A DNA stretch of 38,368 nt from Frigoribacterium sp. MEB024 (GTDB lineage Bacteria > Actinomycetota > Actinomycetes > Actinomycetales > Microbacteriaceae). The position numbers were made by a program, and so were the translations under genes. A model generated the notes under the pieces. That model did no database searches and had not been told where the DNA came from. It worked only from the letters and a program-made list of their open reading frames with translations. Shown here piece by piece: positions 30,190 through 38,238 of the stretch (position 1 is its first letter; the number at the start of each line of letters is the position of its first letter). The DNA is taken from assembly GCF_000878135.1 (NCBI RefSeq), contig NZ_JXQZ01000004.1, positions 1 to 38,368 on the forward strand, in the 5' to 3' direction.

Positions 30190-30549
30190 ATGGCACTCGA
30201 CAGTCCTTTCGGGGCGGACAGCCCCCTCAGCTCGGCCGACCAGGGCGCGATCGACGAACTCGCGGGCATCCGCCAGAGCATCGACAACATCGACGCCGCC
30301 CTCGTCCACATGCTCGCCGAGCGGTTCAAGTACACGCAGTCCGTCGGCCTGCTCAAGGCGGCGGCGGGCATGCCGGCGAGCGACCCCGAACGTGAGCGCG
30401 TGCAGATCCAGCGCCTGCGCCGCCTGGCTGAAGAGGCCCGCCTCGACCCGGCCTTCGCCGAGTCCTTCCTGAACTTCATCGTCGCCGAGGTGATCCACCA
30501 CCACGAGCGCATCGCCGCGGGCGACGACCCGACGGCGGGCCGCGCGTGA
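30190..30549 (+). CDS. Chorismate mutase, AroQ type
   Basis: This 119-residue all-helical protein carries the AroQ pattern: IRQSIDNIDAALVHMLAERFKYTQSVGLLKAAAGM (first helix with the Arg/Asp active-site side chains), then SDPERERVQIQRLRRLAEEARLDPAFAESFLNFIVAEVIHHH. It converts chorismate to prephenate for phenylalanine and tyrosine synthesis. The monofunctional short form is common in actinobacteria, where it acts with DAHP synthase. Leaderless ATG 30190. The stop overlaps the start of the lactonase gene by 4 bp. Confidence 0.9.
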   Translation: MALDSPFGADSPLSSADQGAIDELAGIRQSIDNIDAALVHMLAERFKYTQSVGLLKAAAGMPASDPERERVQIQRLRRLAEEARLDPAFAESFLNFIVAEVIHHHERIAAGDDPTAGRA

Positions 30550-31607
30550 GCGACCCCGACCCGTCCGCCCCGACGCGCCTCTACGTCGGCTCGTACACCG
30601 CGGTCAGCGGTGGCCACGGCGTCGGCATCACCGTCCTCGAGCGGTCGCGGGCCGACGGGCGCTGGCAGGCCGGGCAGGTCGTCGAGGCCGACGACCCGTC
30701 GTTCCTGGTCGTCACCGAGGGGGCGTTGCACGCCGTCGCCGAGACGAACGAGGGCCGTGTGCTGTCGTACACGATCGCGGCGGGCCGCCTGGTCGAGGCC
30801 GGCGTCGCCGCGTCCGGCGGTGCCTCGCCCTGCCACATCGCGCACGACCCGGCCTCGAACGCCCTGCTCGTCGCGAACTACGTCGGCGGCACCTTCGGGG
30901 TGTTGAGCTCCGAGGCCACCGATCCCGCGCGCGTCACCGCGACCGTCGCGCTCCCGTCGGGCTCCGGCCCGGTCGCCGATCGCCAGGGCGGGCCGCACGC
31001 CCACCAGATCGTCGCGACGCCGTGGGGCACGCATCTGGTCAGCGACCTGGGCACCGACCGACTGATCGAGGTCGCCGTCGACGTCGTCACGCTCGAGCCG
31101 TCGATCGTCGCCGTCCACCCGATGCCCCCCGGCTCGGGCCCGCGACACCTCGCCTGGCTCGGCGACGACCTGCTCGTCGTGGGCGAGCTCGACGCCCGGC
31201 TGTACGTCGTCCGCCGCCAGGGCGACGAGCTCGTCATCCCGTACTCGGTGGCGGTCGTCGAGGGCGAGCCGAACGAGCGGGGCGACCTCCCGTCGCACCT
31301 GGCCGTGCACGGCTCGCGGGTCTACGTCGCCACGCGCGGCCGCGACACGATCAGCGTGCTCGAGACCTCGGTCGACGCCGAGGGCGGCTCCGACGGTGGC
31401 GAGCCGTCGCGGCTCCGCCTGGTCGGGCAGGTGCCCTGTGGTGGCGACTGGCCTCGACACTTCGCCATCGCCGACGGCCTGCTCTACTGCGCCAACCAGG
31501 GCTCCGACACCGTCTCGGTGCTGCCGCTCGACGAGACGACCGGTCTGCCCGGCGCTCCCGTCGACCTGTTCACCCTCGGCAGCCCCGCCTGCATCGTCGC
31601 CGTCTGA
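30546..31607 (+). CDS. Lactonase family beta-propeller protein (YbhE/Pgl type)
   Basis: This 353-residue protein starts at GTG 30546 in the chorismate mutase stop (GTGA). It has the seven-bladed propeller pattern of YbhE-type 6-phosphogluconolactonases: RLYVGSYTA, SFLVVTEGALHAVAET, GGASPCHIAHDP, NALLVANYVGGTFGVL, GGPHAHQIVATPWGTHLVSDLGTDRLIEV, GSGPRHLAWL, LPSHLAVHGSRVYVATRGRDTISVLE and DWPRHFAIADGLLYCANQGSDTVSVLPLD. The His/Arg/Asp residues at the lactone site are present. Probable hydrolysis of a sugar lactone in the cytosol; the natural substrate is not certain. No signal peptide. Confidence 0.88.
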   Translation: MSDPDPSAPTRLYVGSYTAVSGGHGVGITVLERSRADGRWQAGQVVEADDPSFLVVTEGALHAVAETNEGRVLSYTIAAGRLVEAGVAASGGASPCHIAHDPASNALLVANYVGGTFGVLSSEATDPARVTATVALPSGSGPVADRQGGPHAHQIVATPWGTHLVSDLGTDRLIEVAVDVVTLEPSIVAVHPMPPGSGPRHLAWLGDDLLVVGELDARLYVVRRQGDELVIPYSVAVVEGEPNERGDLPSHLAVHGSRVYVATRGRDTISVLETSVDAEGGSDGGEPSRLRLVGQVPCGGDWPRHFAIADGLLYCANQGSDTVSVLPLDETTGLPGAPVDLFTLGSPACIVAV

Positions 31608-31616
31608 CCGGGCCGC

Positions 31617-31626
31617 AGGAGGCGCG
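31617..31626 (+). repeat. Decamer copy between convergent lactonase and TetR genes
   Basis: This is an exact copy within the 21-bp gap between convergent genes and the last bases of the TetR gene. Confidence 0.6.
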
Positions 31627-31628
31627 GG

Positions 31629-32195
31629 TCAGCGTCGCGGCACGAGCCGCTGCAGCACGGCGATGACGTCGTCGATCGACGTGTCGTGGCGCGGGTCGCC
31701 GCCCGAGTCCACCGGTGAGAAGGGCCGCGGCGTGAAGTAGAGCCCGTCGGACACGAGCGACACCACCCGGGCGACCGCGGGGTCGCCGACGGCGTCGAGC
31801 ACGACCTGGTGCCAGCGGGACTGCATGGCGGTGAGGGCCTCGAGCGCCCGGGGGTGGCGTCCGCTCGACGCGAGGTTCGAGACGGCGGTGATGCAGCGGT
31901 CGAGCGGGTCGTCGGCCGGGATGGCCGCGGGTGACGAGGTGCGGACGAAGTAGTCCACGACGCCCTCCGGTGCGCTGGTCATCGCCGCGACGTCGTCGTC
32001 GAGCAGTGCGGTGAGGCGGTCGACGAGGGCGTCGACCAGTGCCTCGCGCGTGGGGAAGTGGTAGAGCAGGCCGCCCTTCGAGACTCCGGCCGCAGCGGCC
32101 ACGGCGTCGAAGGTCGCGGCGCGTTCGCCGTCGTCGACGACGAGCGTCTCGAACGTGTCGAGCATCGATTCCCGGGCTGACGGTCGAGGGCTCAT
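31629..32195 (-). CDS. TetR-family regulator of MFS efflux gene
   Basis: This 188-residue protein has a Tet[57 protein letters not shown] (about residues 6-58). The C-terminal region (about 100 residues) matches the TetR_C_6-like group with [22 protein letters not shown] 32195 is leaderless (TACAGT six bases upstream) and keeps the HTH; an in-frame start 89 codons upstream is a reading-frame artefact. It is divergent from the MFS transporter, and two tandem 14-bp palindromes occupy the shared control region. Probably relieves repression on binding an exported drug. The ligand is unknown. Confidence 0.9.
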   Translation of the reverse strand: MSPRPSARESMLDTFETLVVDDGERAATFDAVAAAAGVSKGGLLYHFPTREALVDALVDRLTALLDDDVAAMTSAPEGVVDYFVRTSSPAAIPADDPLDRCITAVSNLASSGRHPRALEALTAMQSRWHQVVLDAVGDPAVARVVSLVSDGLYFTPRPFSPVDSGGDPRHDTSIDDVIAVLQRLVPRR

Positions 32196-32201
32196 TCTGT
32201 T

Positions 32202-32242
32202 ACTGTACCGTCTGGACGGTGTAACTGTACCGTCCGGACGGT
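32202..32242. promoter_or_regulatory. Divergent promoter with tandem TetR operators
   Basis: Two 14-bp palindromes, ACCGTCTGGACGGT (32207-32220, central mismatch) and ACCGTCCGGACGGT (32229-32242, perfect), lie 22 bp apart, centre to centre, about two helical turns, so two dimers could bind the same face. Each is preceded by ACTGT, making a 22-bp tandem unit. The minus-strand -10 TACAGT (32207-32202) abuts the first palindrome. Confidence 0.8.
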
Positions 32243-32249
32243 CGGCACG

Positions 32250-32259
32250 CGCGCCTCCT
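32250..32259 (-). repeat. Decamer copy upstream of MFS gene
   Basis: This is an exact copy eight bases past the second TetR palindrome, in the leader of the MFS gene. Confidence 0.6.
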
Positions 32260-32337
32260 GCCCTCGTCGGGCCGCCGACGCGCGGCGGTGGCGCACCGTC
32301 GACCGACCCGCCGCTCCACCGACCGCGAGAGAACGCC

Positions 32338-33882
32338 ATGACCCGCCCCGCCACCGTCACCGCCACGACCCCGACCGGCGTCCCGCCGCGTGCCGGCCGA
32401 CGACAGTGGGCCGCGCTGGTCGTGCTCATGCTGCCGGTGCTGCTCGTCTCGGTCGACAACACGGTGCTGAGCTTCGCGCTGCCCGAGATCTCGACCGCCC
32501 TGCAGCCGAGCGCCGCAGGTCAGCTCTGGATCGTCGACGTCTACTCGCTCGTCCTCGCCGGCCTGCTCGTGGCCATGGGGTCGATGGGCGACCGGTTCGG
32601 GCGCCGCAAGCTGCTGCTGATCGGTGCGAGCGGATTCGCCGTCGTCTCGGTGCTCGCAGCGTTCTCCACGAGCGCCGAGCAGCTCATCACGGCACGAGCC
32701 GTGCTGGGCTTCTTCGGCGCGATGATCATGCCGGCGACCCTCTCGCTGCTGCGCAGCACCTTCCTCGACCGAGAGCAGCGCCGGCTCGCGATCGCCGTCT
32801 GGGCCTCGGGCTTCGCCGCCGGGTCGGCCCTCGGCCCGATCGTCGGCGGCGTGCTCCTCGAGCACTTCGCCTGGGGTTCGGTGTTCCTCATCGCGGTGCC
32901 CGTGCTCGTCCCCCTGCTGATCGCCGGCCCGCTGCTGCTGACCGAGAGCCGCGATCCCGCGCCGGGGCCCGCCGACCCGTTCTCGGTGCTGCTGTCGCTC
33001 GCGGCCATGGCGCCGGTCGTCGCGGCGATCAAACTGCTCGCGACCGACGGCTTCGTCTGGCCCGTCGCCGCCCTGGCCGTGGTGGGAGTGGGCTCGGGCT
33101 GGCTGTTCGTCAGGCGCCAGCTCGCCCGCCCGCGTCCGCTGCTCGACGTGCGGCTCTTCACGAACCCGGTGTTCGCTGGCTCGGTCATGGTCAACCTGCT
33201 CGCCGTGGTGGCGCTCGTGGCCTTCCTGTTCTTCACGACCCAGCACCTGCAGCTCGTCGTGGGGTTGCGGCCGTTGCAGGCCGCGCTGACGCTGGTGCCC
33301 GGCCTCGTCGTCATGATCCTCGCCGGTCTCGGCGTCGTGCGGGTCGTCCGGTGGCTGCGCCCGCGCACCATCGTCGCGATCGGCCTCGCCTCCGCCGCGC
33401 TGGCCTACGGGGCGGTCTTCGCCACCGGCGCCGGGGCCCCGGTGGTCGTGTTCGTCGTGGCCTTCGCCTTCGTGGGTCTGGGCGTGGGCGCTGCCGAGAC
33501 GATCTCGAACGACCTGATCATCGCGGCGGTGCCCGCGAACCGGGCCGGGGCGGCCTCCGCCGTGTCCGAGACCGCCTACGAGGTCGGCGCCGTGCTCGGC
33601 ACCGCGGTGCTCGGCAGCATGCTCACCGCCATCTACCGGGGTGCACTCGTCGTCCCCGCCGGCGTCCCCGCCCAGGCCGGCGAGGCCGCCCGCGAGACCC
33701 TGGGAGGCGCGGTGGCGGTCTCCGACGGGCTGCCCGAGTCGCTCGCCGGGCCCCTGCTGCGCGCCGCCACCGACGCCTTCGACCAGGGCCTCGTCGCCAC
33801 GGCCGGGGTCGGGGCACTGGTGATGGTCGCCGCGGTGGTGGTCGCGCTCACGACCCTCCGCCGCGCCTCCTCGGCCGACTGA
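32338..33882 (+). CDS. DHA2-family MFS drug efflux transporter, 14 TMS
   Basis: This 514-residue inner-membrane protein has about 14 predicted helices. Helix 1 has the acidic residue in [18 protein letters not shown]. The loop 2-3 motif A is [17 protein letters not shown]. Motif C-like PIVGGVLLE follows [12 protein letters not shown] in helix 5 (drug/H+ antiporter signature). It resembles QacA/SmvA/LfrA-type proton-driven exporters of cationic drugs or dyes. ATG 32338 is preceded by GAGAGAA; upstream codons in frame are not hydrophobic. The long C-terminal loop before the last helix (about residues 440-480) is Ala/Gly-rich. It has a one-mismatch decamer and ends beside a decamer copy. Substrate unknown. 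Confidence 0.9.
   Translation: MTRPATVTATTPTGVPPRAGRRQWAALVVLMLPVLLVSVDNTVLSFALPEISTALQPSAAGQLWIVDVYSLVLAGLLVAMGSMGDRFGRRKLLLIGASGFAVVSVLAAFSTSAEQLITARAVLGFFGAMIMPATLSLLRSTFLDREQRRLAIAVWASGFAAGSALGPIVGGVLLEHFAWGSVFLIAVPVLVPLLIAGPLLLTESRDPAPGPADPFSVLLSLAAMAPVVAAIKLLATDGFVWPVAALAVVGVGSGWLFVRRQLARPRPLLDVRLFTNPVFAGSVMVNLLAVVALVAFLFFTTQHLQLVVGLRPLQAALTLVPGLVVMILAGLGVVRVVRWLRPRTIVAIGLASAALAYGAVFATGAGAPVVVFVVAFAFVGLGVGAAETISNDLIIAAVPANRAGAASAVSETAYEVGAVLGTAVLGSMLTAIYRGALVVPAGVPAQAGEAARETLGGAVAVSDGLPESLAGPLLRAATDAFDQGLVATAGVGALVMVAAVVVALTTLRRASSAD
33862..33871 (-). repeat. Decamer copy near the 3' end of the MFS gene
   Basis: This is an exact copy in the last codons (Arg-Ala-Ser-Ser), the same peptide context as at the ends of the LacI and ROK genes. 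Confidence 0.6.
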
Positions 33883-33890
33883 GGCCCGGG

Positions 33891-33914
33891 CCGTGCCGGG
33901 CCACCCCGGCACGG
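33891..33914. terminator. 10-bp G/C hairpin after MFS gene
   Basis: CCGTGCCGGG (33891-33900) pairs with CCCGGCACGG (33905-33914) around a CCAC loop, eight bases after the MFS stop. No T-tract follows. Confidence 0.65.
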
Positions 33915-33961
33915 GTGGACCGACCCTGCCGCCCGGCCCGCGCGGCCCTCCTGCCCACGGG

Positions 33962-33967
33962 TAAAGT
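33962..33967 (+). promoter_or_regulatory. -10 box (TAAAGT) of leuB-ilvE operon
   Basis: TAAAGT at 33962-33967 gives a leader of about 25 nt with an AGGAGAA Shine-Dalgarno sequence before ATG 33999. I see no leader peptide or attenuator. Confidence 0.6.
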
Positions 33968-33998
33968 GTGGCGAGCCCCCCGAGACGCCAGGAGAACC

Positions 33999-35084
33999 AT
34001 GCCCCGCACCGTCAGACTCGCCGCCATCCCCGGAGACGGCATCGGCCCCGAGGTCGTCGCCGAGGCGCTCAAGGTGCTCGAGGTCGCGGCGGGCGACGAC
34101 GCGGCCTTCGACGTCACGACGTTCTCGCTCGGTGCGGCACGCTACCTCGAGACGGGCGACATCCTCACCGACGACGACCTGTCGGCCGTCGCCTCGCACG
34201 ACGCGATCCTGCTCGGCGCGGTGGGGGGAGACCCCCGCGACCCGCGGCTGGCCGGGGGCATCATCGAGCGCGGGCTGCTGCTGAAGCTGCGCTTCGCCCT
34301 CGACCACTACGTCAACCTGCGGCCGACCAAGGTCCATCCCGGCGTCGCCTCGCCCCTCTCGGCGCCCGGCGAGGTCGACTTCGTCGTCGTGCGCGAGGGC
34401 ACGGAGGGCCCCTACGTGGGCAACGGAGGCGCGCTGCGGCAGGGCACGCCGCACGAGATCGCGAACGAGGTCAGCGTCAACACGGCATACGGCGTCGAGC
34501 GCGTGGTGCGCTTCGCCTTCGAGAAGGCCCGCAGCCGTCGTGGTCGCCTGACCCTCGTGCACAAGACCAACGTGCTCGTGTTCTCGGGCAGCCTCTGGCA
34601 GCGCACCGTCGACGCCGTGGCCACCGAGTACCCCGACGTCGCCGTCGACTACCAGCACGTCGACGCGGCCACCATCCACCTCGTGGTCGATCCCTCCCGA
34701 TTCGACGTCATCGTCACCGACAACCTCTTCGGCGACATCCTCACCGACCTCGCCGGCGCCATCAGCGGCGGCATCGGGCTCGCGGCCTCGGGCAACCTCA
34801 ACCCCGACGGCGCCTTCCCGAGCATGTTCGAGCCCGTGCACGGCTCGGCTCCGGACATCGCCGGTCAGCAGAAGGCCGACCCGACGGCGGCGATCCTCTC
34901 GGTCGCGCTCCTGCTCGACCACCTCGGCCTGTCCGACGCGGCGGCCCGCGTCACCCTGGCCGTCGACGCCGACATCGCCGACCGCGCCTCGCGTGACGCG
35001 TCCGTCCCCGCCCGCCGCACGGCCGAGATCGGCACGGCGATCGCCGACCGCGTGCGCACCCTGTCCCCGTCTGCCTCCGCCTGA
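33999..35084 (+). CDS. leuB: 3-Isopropylmalate dehydrogenase
   Basis: This 361-residue enzyme carries out NAD-dependent oxidative decarboxylation of 3-isopropylmalate in leucine synthesis. The first motif is [17 protein letters not shown] (nucleotide-binding-like). Tyr139 is in [10 protein letters not shown] and Lys189 in [12 protein letters not shown], the catalytic pair. The metal-site Asp residues are in [24 protein letters not shown]. The NAD-site [24 protein letters not shown] follows. ATG 33999 follows GGAGAA. The ilvE gene starts 8 bp after the stop, so both branched-chain amino-acid genes form one operon. It contains a one-mismatch decamer (34424). Confidence 0.97.
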   Translation: MPRTVRLAAIPGDGIGPEVVAEALKVLEVAAGDDAAFDVTTFSLGAARYLETGDILTDDDLSAVASHDAILLGAVGGDPRDPRLAGGIIERGLLLKLRFALDHYVNLRPTKVHPGVASPLSAPGEVDFVVVREGTEGPYVGNGGALRQGTPHEIANEVSVNTAYGVERVVRFAFEKARSRRGRLTLVHKTNVLVFSGSLWQRTVDAVATEYPDVAVDYQHVDAATIHLVVDPSRFDVIVTDNLFGDILTDLAGAISGGIGLAASGNLNPDGAFPSMFEPVHGSAPDIAGQQKADPTAAILSVALLLDHLGLSDAAARVTLAVDADIADRASRDASVPARRTAEIGTAIADRVRTLSPSASA

Positions 35085-35092
35085 AGGGCATC

Positions 35093-36226
35093 ATGACCAC
35101 CACCGACAACGTCTCCGCCCCGACCGACGACTCGGCCGACTTCCCGCTGCAGTTCGAGCTGACGCCGTCCGAGACGGCTCGCGACGACGCCGAACGCGAG
35201 ACGATCCTCAGCGATCCCGGCTTCGGCAAGCACTTCACCGACCACATGGTGACCATCGAGTGGACCCTCGCCGACGGGTGGCACGCGGCGTCCGTCCACC
35301 CGTACGGTCCGCTGCAGCTCGATCCGTCGGCGTCGGTGTTGCACTACGCGCAAGAGATCTTCGAGGGCATGAAGGCCTACCGGCACGCGGACGGCTCGGT
35401 CTGGTCGTTCCGGCCGGACGCCAACGGTCGCCGCCTGCAGCGCTCGGCCCGCCGACTCGCGCTGCCCGAGCTCAGCACGGACGACTTCGTCGAGTCCGTC
35501 CGCCAGCTCGTCCGGGCCGATCTCGGGTGGGTGCCGTCGGCCCCCGAGACGAGCCTCTACCTGCGACCGTTCATGATCGCCACCGAGGCGTTCCTGGGGG
35601 TCCGGGCCGCGCACGAGGTGTCGTACCACGTCATCGCGAGCCCGGCCGGCGCCTACTTCAGCGGCGGCGTCTCTCCCGTCTCGATCTGGCTGACCACGAA
35701 CTACGCCCGCGCCGGCAAGGGCGGCACGGGTGCCGCCAAGACCGGCGGCAACTACGCGTCGTCGTTGCTTCCCCAGCAAGAGGCCTACGAGAACGGCTGC
35801 CAGCAGGTGCTCTTCCTCGACTCGTCCGAGAGCAACTACATCGAAGAACTCGGCGGCATGAACGTGGTGCTCGTCAAGAAGGACGGCACCCTCGTCACGC
35901 CCGACAGCGACTCGATCCTCGAGGGCATCACGCGCGACTCGATCCTCGAGCTGGCCGAGGCCCGGGGGCACCGCGTCGAACGCCGTCGCGTGACGATCGA
36001 CGAGTGGAAGGACGGCGTCGAGTCCGGTGACATCGTCGAGGTCTTCGCCTGCGGCACGGCCGCGGTCGTCGTCCCCATCGCCGAGCTCAAGGGTGAGGGC
36101 ATCCACATCGGGTCGCCTGCCGCGTCCGGCGGCGAACTGACCATGTCACTGCGTGAAGAGCTGACCGACATCCAGTACGGCCGGCGTCCCGACGTCCACG
36201 GCTGGATGACTAGGCTCGACGCGTGA
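35093..36226 (+). CDS. ilvE: Branched-chain amino-acid aminotransferase
   Basis: This 377-residue PLP enzyme of fold type IV transaminates the keto acids of Leu, Ile and Val. LHYAQEIFEGMKAYRHADG (N-terminal motif) and YLRPFMIATEAFLGV are followed by the PLP lysine Lys216 in TGAAKTGGNYASSL. NGCQQVLFLDSSESNYIEELGGMNVVLVKKDGTLVTP and CGTAAVVVPIAELK complete the class IV signature. Length and motifs match the actinobacterial BCAT2-like IlvE. The ATG lies 8 bp after leuB. The end of the coding sequence contains the -10 box and start of the next gene, overlapping by 4 bp. Confidence 0.97.
   Translation: MTTTDNVSAPTDDSADFPLQFELTPSETARDDAERETILSDPGFGKHFTDHMVTIEWTLADGWHAASVHPYGPLQLDPSASVLHYAQEIFEGMKAYRHADGSVWSFRPDANGRRLQRSARRLALPELSTDDFVESVRQLVRADLGWVPSAPETSLYLRPFMIATEAFLGVRAAHEVSYHVIASPAGAYFSGGVSPVSIWLTTNYARAGKGGTGAAKTGGNYASSLLPQQEAYENGCQQVLFLDSSESNYIEELGGMNVVLVKKDGTLVTPDSDSILEGITRDSILELAEARGHRVERRRVTIDEWKDGVESGDIVEVFACGTAAVVVPIAELKGEGIHIGSPAASGGELTMSLREELTDIQYGRRPDVHGWMTRLDA
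36211..36216 (+). promoter_or_regulatory. -10 box (TAGGCT) inside ilvE 3' end
   Basis: TAGGCT is six bases before GTG 36223, so the next gene can be transcribed separately as a leaderless mRNA despite overlapping ilvE. It lies in ilvE codons near Thr-Arg-Leu. Confidence 0.55.
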
Positions 36227-36993
36227 AGATCGCCCGTTTCGCCACGCCCGGAGAAGACCCCCGCTACGGCATCGTCGACGAGCGCGAGCTCATCGTCCTC
36301 GCCGGTGACCCGATGTACAGCGGGTACGAGACGACGGGCGAGCGGGTGTCCCTGCGTCAGGCCAAACTGCTGGCGCCGGTCATCCCGCGCTCCAAGGTCG
36401 TGGGGGTCGGCCTGAACTACCAGGACCACGCCGACGAGCTCGGCCAGTCCGCGCCCGAGGCGCCCGTCCTGTTCCTCAAGCCCAACACGACGGTCATCGG
36501 CTTCGGCGACTCGATCCAGCTGCCGCCCGACGTCGGCCGGGTCGACTTCGAGGGTGAACTCGCCATCGTCATCGGCTCGATCGCCAAGCGCGTGAAGGCC
36601 GAGGACTACCAGGACGTGGTCTTCGGCTACACCGTGGCCAACGACGTCACGGCCCGCGACGTGCAGAACGCCGACGGCCAGTGGACCCGCGCCAAGGGCT
36701 ACGACACGTTCCTGCCGCTCGGGCCCTACATCGAGAACGAGTTCGACTGGGCGGACGCCACCATCGAGACCCGGGTCGACGGCGAGGTCATGCAGCGTGA
36801 GTCGACGATGCAGATGATCCACAAGATCCCCGAGCTGATCGAGTACGTCACCGACGTGTTCACCCTTCTGCCCGGCGACGTCATCCTGACCGGCACGCCC
36901 GCCGGCATCGGTCCGTTCACGTCGGGCCAGACCGTCGAGGTCGCGATCTCGGGCCTCGGCTCGCTGATCAACCCCGCCAAGAACCGGGTCTAG
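36223..36993 (+). CDS. Fumarylacetoacetate hydrolase family protein
   Basis: This 256-residue protein has the FAH-fold pattern: VVGVGLNYQDHADE (His active-site region), PVLFLKPNTTVIGFGDSIQLP, VDFEGELAIVIG (metal-binding Glu residues), GYTVANDVTARDVQ, QWTRAKGYDTFLPLGPYI and GDVILTGTPAGIGPFTSGQTVEVAISGLG. The metal-binding E-x-E-like acids and the KGYDTF lysine are present. Members hydrolyse or decarboxylate 2-keto-diacid-type compounds in aromatic or oxaloacetate metabolism. GTG 36223 overlaps the ilvE stop. The substrate cannot be read; oxaloacetate decarboxylase-like activity is possible. Confidence 0.92.
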   Translation: MKIARFATPGEDPRYGIVDERELIVLAGDPMYSGYETTGERVSLRQAKLLAPVIPRSKVVGVGLNYQDHADELGQSAPEAPVLFLKPNTTVIGFGDSIQLPPDVGRVDFEGELAIVIGSIAKRVKAEDYQDVVFGYTVANDVTARDVQNADGQWTRAKGYDTFLPLGPYIENEFDWADATIETRVDGEVMQRESTMQMIHKIPELIEYVTDVFTLLPGDVILTGTPAGIGPFTSGQTVEVAISGLGSLINPAKNRV

Positions 36994-36996
36994 GTC
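36991..36996 (+). promoter_or_regulatory. Weak -10-like TAGGTC before YeiH-type gene
   Basis: TAGGTC overlaps the FAH stop codon and lies six bases before GTG 37003, as in the other leaderless genes, though its last base does not fit consensus. Confidence 0.35.
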
Positions 36997-37002
36997 CGTC
37001 CT

Positions 37003-38019
37003 GTGAGCCCCGGCGCCGTCGACACGCCCTCGCCCGCGCGTCCGGTGCCGGGGCTCCTCGTCGCCGGGGCCGCGTACGGGGTGGCGTGGGGCCTGCATCT
37101 CGTGCTGCCGGCGGTGCCCGTCCTGACCTGGTGCGTCCTGCTGGGCATCGCCGTCGCCCAGGTCCGGCCCCTCCGTCCGGTGCTCGACGGCAGCTGGAAG
37201 CCCGGACTGACCCTCGCCTCCAAGAGACTGTTGCGCATCGGCGTCGTGTTGCTCGGCCTCCAGCTCAGCCTGATCGATGTCGCCGGTCTCGGGTGGGTGA
37301 CGGTCGTCGTGGTGATCGCGATCCTCGCGATCACCTTCGGCGTCACCTACCTGCTCGGCCGATGGGCCCGACTCCCCGGCGACCAGCCCCTCCTGCTCGC
37401 GGCCGGCTTCTCGATCTGCGGGGCGTCGGCCATCGGGGCGATGAGTGCCGTCACCCGAGACCGGGGCAAGGACGCGGCGACCCCCGTGGCCCTCGTCACC
37501 TTGTTCGGCACGCTCGCGATCGCCGTCCTGCCCCTGGTCGGCGGGTGGGTCGGTCTCACCGACCTCGAGTTCGGAGCCTGGGTCGGAGCGAGCGTCCACG
37601 ACGTCGGTCAGGTCGTCGCCACGGCGCAGACCGCCGGAGCGGCCGCACTCGCGATCGCGGTCATCGTCAAGCTCACGCGGGTGCTGATGCTCGCGCCGAT
37701 CGTGGCGATCACGTCGACCGTGGTCCGCCGACGGGGTGACGGCGCCGGCACCCGGCCGCCCATCGTGCCGTTGTTCGTCGTCGGCTTCGCCGTCGCGGTC
37801 GTCGTCCGGACGGTGGTGCCGGTCCCGGAGGCGCTGCTCGCCACCGCGGGGACGGTCCAGTCGGTCATGCTCGGGCTCGCGCTCGTCGGCCTCGGGTCGG
37901 GCATCCGCCTCGAGCGCCTCGTCCGCACCGGTGGCCGCGCCTTCCTCGTGGGCCTGGCCTCGTGGATCGTCATCGCCTCGGTGTCCCTGGGCGCCGTGCT
38001 CGTGCTGCCCCTGGGGTAG
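37003..38019 (+). CDS. YeiH-family (UPF0324) membrane protein
   Basis: This 338-residue membrane protein has about 10 helices. The family marks are WCVLLGIAVAQVRP, KRLLRIGVVLLGLQLSLIDV, LLLAAGFSICGASAIGAMSAV, LFGTLAIAVLPLVGGWVGL, FGAWVGASVHDVGQVVATAQTAG and IVIKLTRVLMLAPIVAI-like VIVKLTRVLMLAPIV. The 'SICGASAI' and 'GASVHDVGQV' motifs are strict for YeiH-type proteins, annotated as putative sulfate exporters without clear biochemical proof. GTG 37003 lies nine bases after the FAH stop; the two may be co-transcribed. Last gene before the rRNA leader. Confidence 0.9.
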   Translation: MSPGAVDTPSPARPVPGLLVAGAAYGVAWGLHLVLPAVPVLTWCVLLGIAVAQVRPLRPVLDGSWKPGLTLASKRLLRIGVVLLGLQLSLIDVAGLGWVTVVVVIAILAITFGVTYLLGRWARLPGDQPLLLAAGFSICGASAIGAMSAVTRDRGKDAATPVALVTLFGTLAIAVLPLVGGWVGLTDLEFGAWVGASVHDVGQVVATAQTAGAAALAIAVIVKLTRVLMLAPIVAITSTVVRRRGDGAGTRPPIVPLFVVGFAVAVVVRTVVPVPEALLATAGTVQSVMLGLALVGLGSGIRLERLVRTGGRAFLVGLASWIVIASVSLGAVLVLPLG

Positions 38020-38097
38020 CAGCCCCGTCCCCCCTCGGGACGTCACCGCGACACGCCCGGGATGCGGCACGTTTGGCCATACCCGTCAGGGGCTGCG

Positions 38098-38103
38098 TAA
38101 AGT
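38098..38103 (+). promoter_or_regulatory. Upstream rrn promoter candidate, -10 box TAAAGT
   Basis: TAAAGT (38098-38103) with TTGGCC (38073-38078, 19-bp spacer, long) could be a first rRNA promoter 135 bp upstream of the stronger one. The 38020-38208 stretch holds no gene I can support. Confidence 0.4.
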
Positions 38104-38208
38104 AATCACTCGTCACCCCAAAGGTGCGGCGGAGCGAAGCTTCCCCGGCCCTCAAGCGGGACCAACTTCCAAGTCCTCGAGTTGCTTCACAGCCTCGGAC
38201 CAAGCGAG

Positions 38209-38238
38209 TTGCGAACACTGATCAAAGTGATGTAGAGT
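38209..38238 (+). promoter_or_regulatory. rRNA operon promoter
   Basis: TTGCGA (38209-38214), an 18-bp spacer and TAGAGT (38233-38238) lie just upstream of a sequence with actinobacterial pre-16S leader features. The start would be near 38245. Confidence 0.7.

Noticed and set aside
35836-38070. 744-codon open frame on the minus strand opposite ilvE, FAH and YeiH genes
   Set aside because: The translation is low-complexity Arg/Asp/Gly/His-rich without any domain, and lies opposite three well-recognised genes. It is a high-GC frame artefact.
38020-38208. Small open frames in the rRNA promoter region
   Set aside because: No Shine-Dalgarno sequence, no domain, and the region has promoter and leader features instead.
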